This document shows positions 6,765 to 7,226 of a stretch of DNA of 7,226 nucleotides, one piece after another. The stretch lies in assembly GCA_017399515.1 (NCBI GenBank), contig JAFQBZ010000117.1, positions 1 to 7,226 on the forward strand, written 5' to 3'. This DNA comes from Clostridia bacterium. GTDB taxonomy: Bacteria; Bacillota; Clostridia; Christensenellales; UBA1242. The position numbers and the translations under genes are program-made. The notes under the pieces were generated by a model. The model ran no database searches. It was not told where the DNA came from and was given only the letters and a program-made list of their open reading frames with translations. Each line of letters starts with the position of its first letter. The stretch's first letter is position 1.

Positions 6765-6793
6765 AAAAACACCTGAATTTCAGGTGTTTTTTT
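6765..6793. terminator. Bidirectional intrinsic terminator between convergent genes
   Basis: AAAAACACCTGA (6765-6776) pairs with TCAGGTGTTTTT (6780-6791) to give a 12-bp stem with a 3-base loop. The plus strand ends in seven T's (6787-6793). The minus strand ends in TTTTTGTTTTG. It lies 10 bases after the gpmI stop and 4 bases beyond the stop of the minus-strand gene, so it serves both. Confidence 0.92.
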
Positions 6794-6797
6794 GTGT

Positions 6798-7226
6798 TTA
6801 TTCTTCGCCTTTTTGTGAAGGTTTTTCAGGAAGTTTTGGTTCGATTCCGTTTTGAATTAAAACACTGTTTGCATCTTTCAAAGTTAAGCCTTTTCTTGTG
6901 TTTACTTTTTTGTATTGCTTGTGTGGAATATATTTTGAAATTTCACTCTTTGGTTGGTCTAAAACCACATAGTTTTTAAAGTCTGGATTATCTTTGAAAT
7001 ATTTAAGCATTTTCACATAAAGAGGTGCTTTGTGAAACTCGAGTGGGGTTGTGCCTTGTTCTTCAAGAAAATCAACAATCTTTTCTCCTCTTGGGCCAGC
7101 AACAAACTTGGTGAAGAAAATTGGTTTGTCATATCTCAAGCCATTATATTTTAAATATTCAAGGCAAGCACTTTGGTTTTCTCGCTTTCCTGATGTGATG
7201 ACAAGCACGGTGTCAAACTTTTCTTC
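6798..7226 (-). CDS. HAD-superfamily-like protein, C-terminal part (5' end outside window)
   Basis: The minus-strand frame is open from the right edge to the TAA at 6800-6798, giving 142 residues. A GTG at 7208 is only an internal valine candidate: the frame continues upstream as EEKFDT and no ribosome site precedes the GTG, so the gene is cut by the window. Counting from the edge, VLVITSGKRENQ (7-18) looks like HAD motif II (a hydrophobic strand ending in T/S). K49 in GPRGEKIVDFL fits the motif III lysine region. VVLDQPKSEI (87-96) sits where motif IV acidic residues occur, with D90 kept but Q91 in place of the usual second aspartate. VNTRKGLTLKDA (108-119) resembles the ending of HAD domains of the RNA-repair/polynucleotide-kinase-associated type. 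The catalytic DxD of motif I should lie outside the window. The last 15 residues are a K/P/E-rich tail. Family assignment is tentative and the substrate is unknown. It converges on gpmI and shares its terminator. Confidence 0.6.
   Translation of the reverse strand, partial: EEKFDTVLVITSGKRENQSACLEYLKYNGLRYDKPIFFTKFVAGPRGEKIVDFLEEQGTTPLEFHKAPLYVKMLKYFKDNPDFKNYVVLDQPKSEISKYIPHKQYKKVNTRKGLTLKDANSVLIQNGIEPKLPEKPSQKGEE

Noticed and set aside
6794..6979. Small plus-strand frame of 61 codons after gpmI
   Set aside because: It starts at the end of the terminator tail, lacks a ribosome site, and is antisense to the better-supported HAD-like gene.
7206..7208. GTG start for the minus-strand gene, making it a complete 136-residue protein
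   Set aside because: The frame stays open to the window edge, no ribosome site precedes the GTG, and it falls in the middle of a HAD-like strand.

Overview
The window looks like an ordinary chromosomal stretch from a low-GC, Firmicutes-type bacterium using the standard code. It is AT-rich, and all six readable genes end in TAA. The genes of the CvpA-like protein, the nucleoside hydrolase and the phosphoglycerate mutase have Shine-Dalgarno sites of the AGGAGG type. Intrinsic terminators with A/T-flanked stems sit between transcription units. No transposase, integrase, CRISPR array, phage gene, tRNA or rRNA was seen. The species cannot be named from this sequence.

Layout: (1) 1-174 is the 3' end of ychF/OLA1, followed by a terminator-like hairpin. 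(2) A 228-base AT-rich gap holds a good sigma-A-type promoter (TTGAAA, 17 bases, TATAAT) and a leader hairpin. It leads into a 754-residue membrane protein with a CvpA-like four-helix N terminus and a very long acidic C-terminal region that I cannot assign to a family. (3) After a clear terminator, a separate unit encodes an inosine/uridine-type nucleoside hydrolase and, 54 bases later on the same strand, a protein with a diverged diadenylate-cyclase-like (DAC) domain at its C terminus. (4) A hairpin then precedes gpmI, the cofactor-independent phosphoglycerate mutase of glycolysis. (5) A bidirectional terminator separates gpmI from a convergent minus-strand gene that runs off the right edge and resembles the C-terminal half of a HAD-superfamily phosphatase.

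Most of the genes are housekeeping: ychF, gpmI and nucleoside salvage. The two items that stand out are the DAC-like protein and the CvpA-like fusion. The DAC-like protein keeps the DGA motif but has GGGR where active diadenylate cyclases have the TRHR/RHR signature, so it may sense a nucleotide or make a different one. The CvpA-like protein carries a roughly 560-residue tail that the positive-inside rule places outside the cytoplasm. The pairing of the nucleoside hydrolase with the DAC-like protein may be functional, but that is inference from gene order only.
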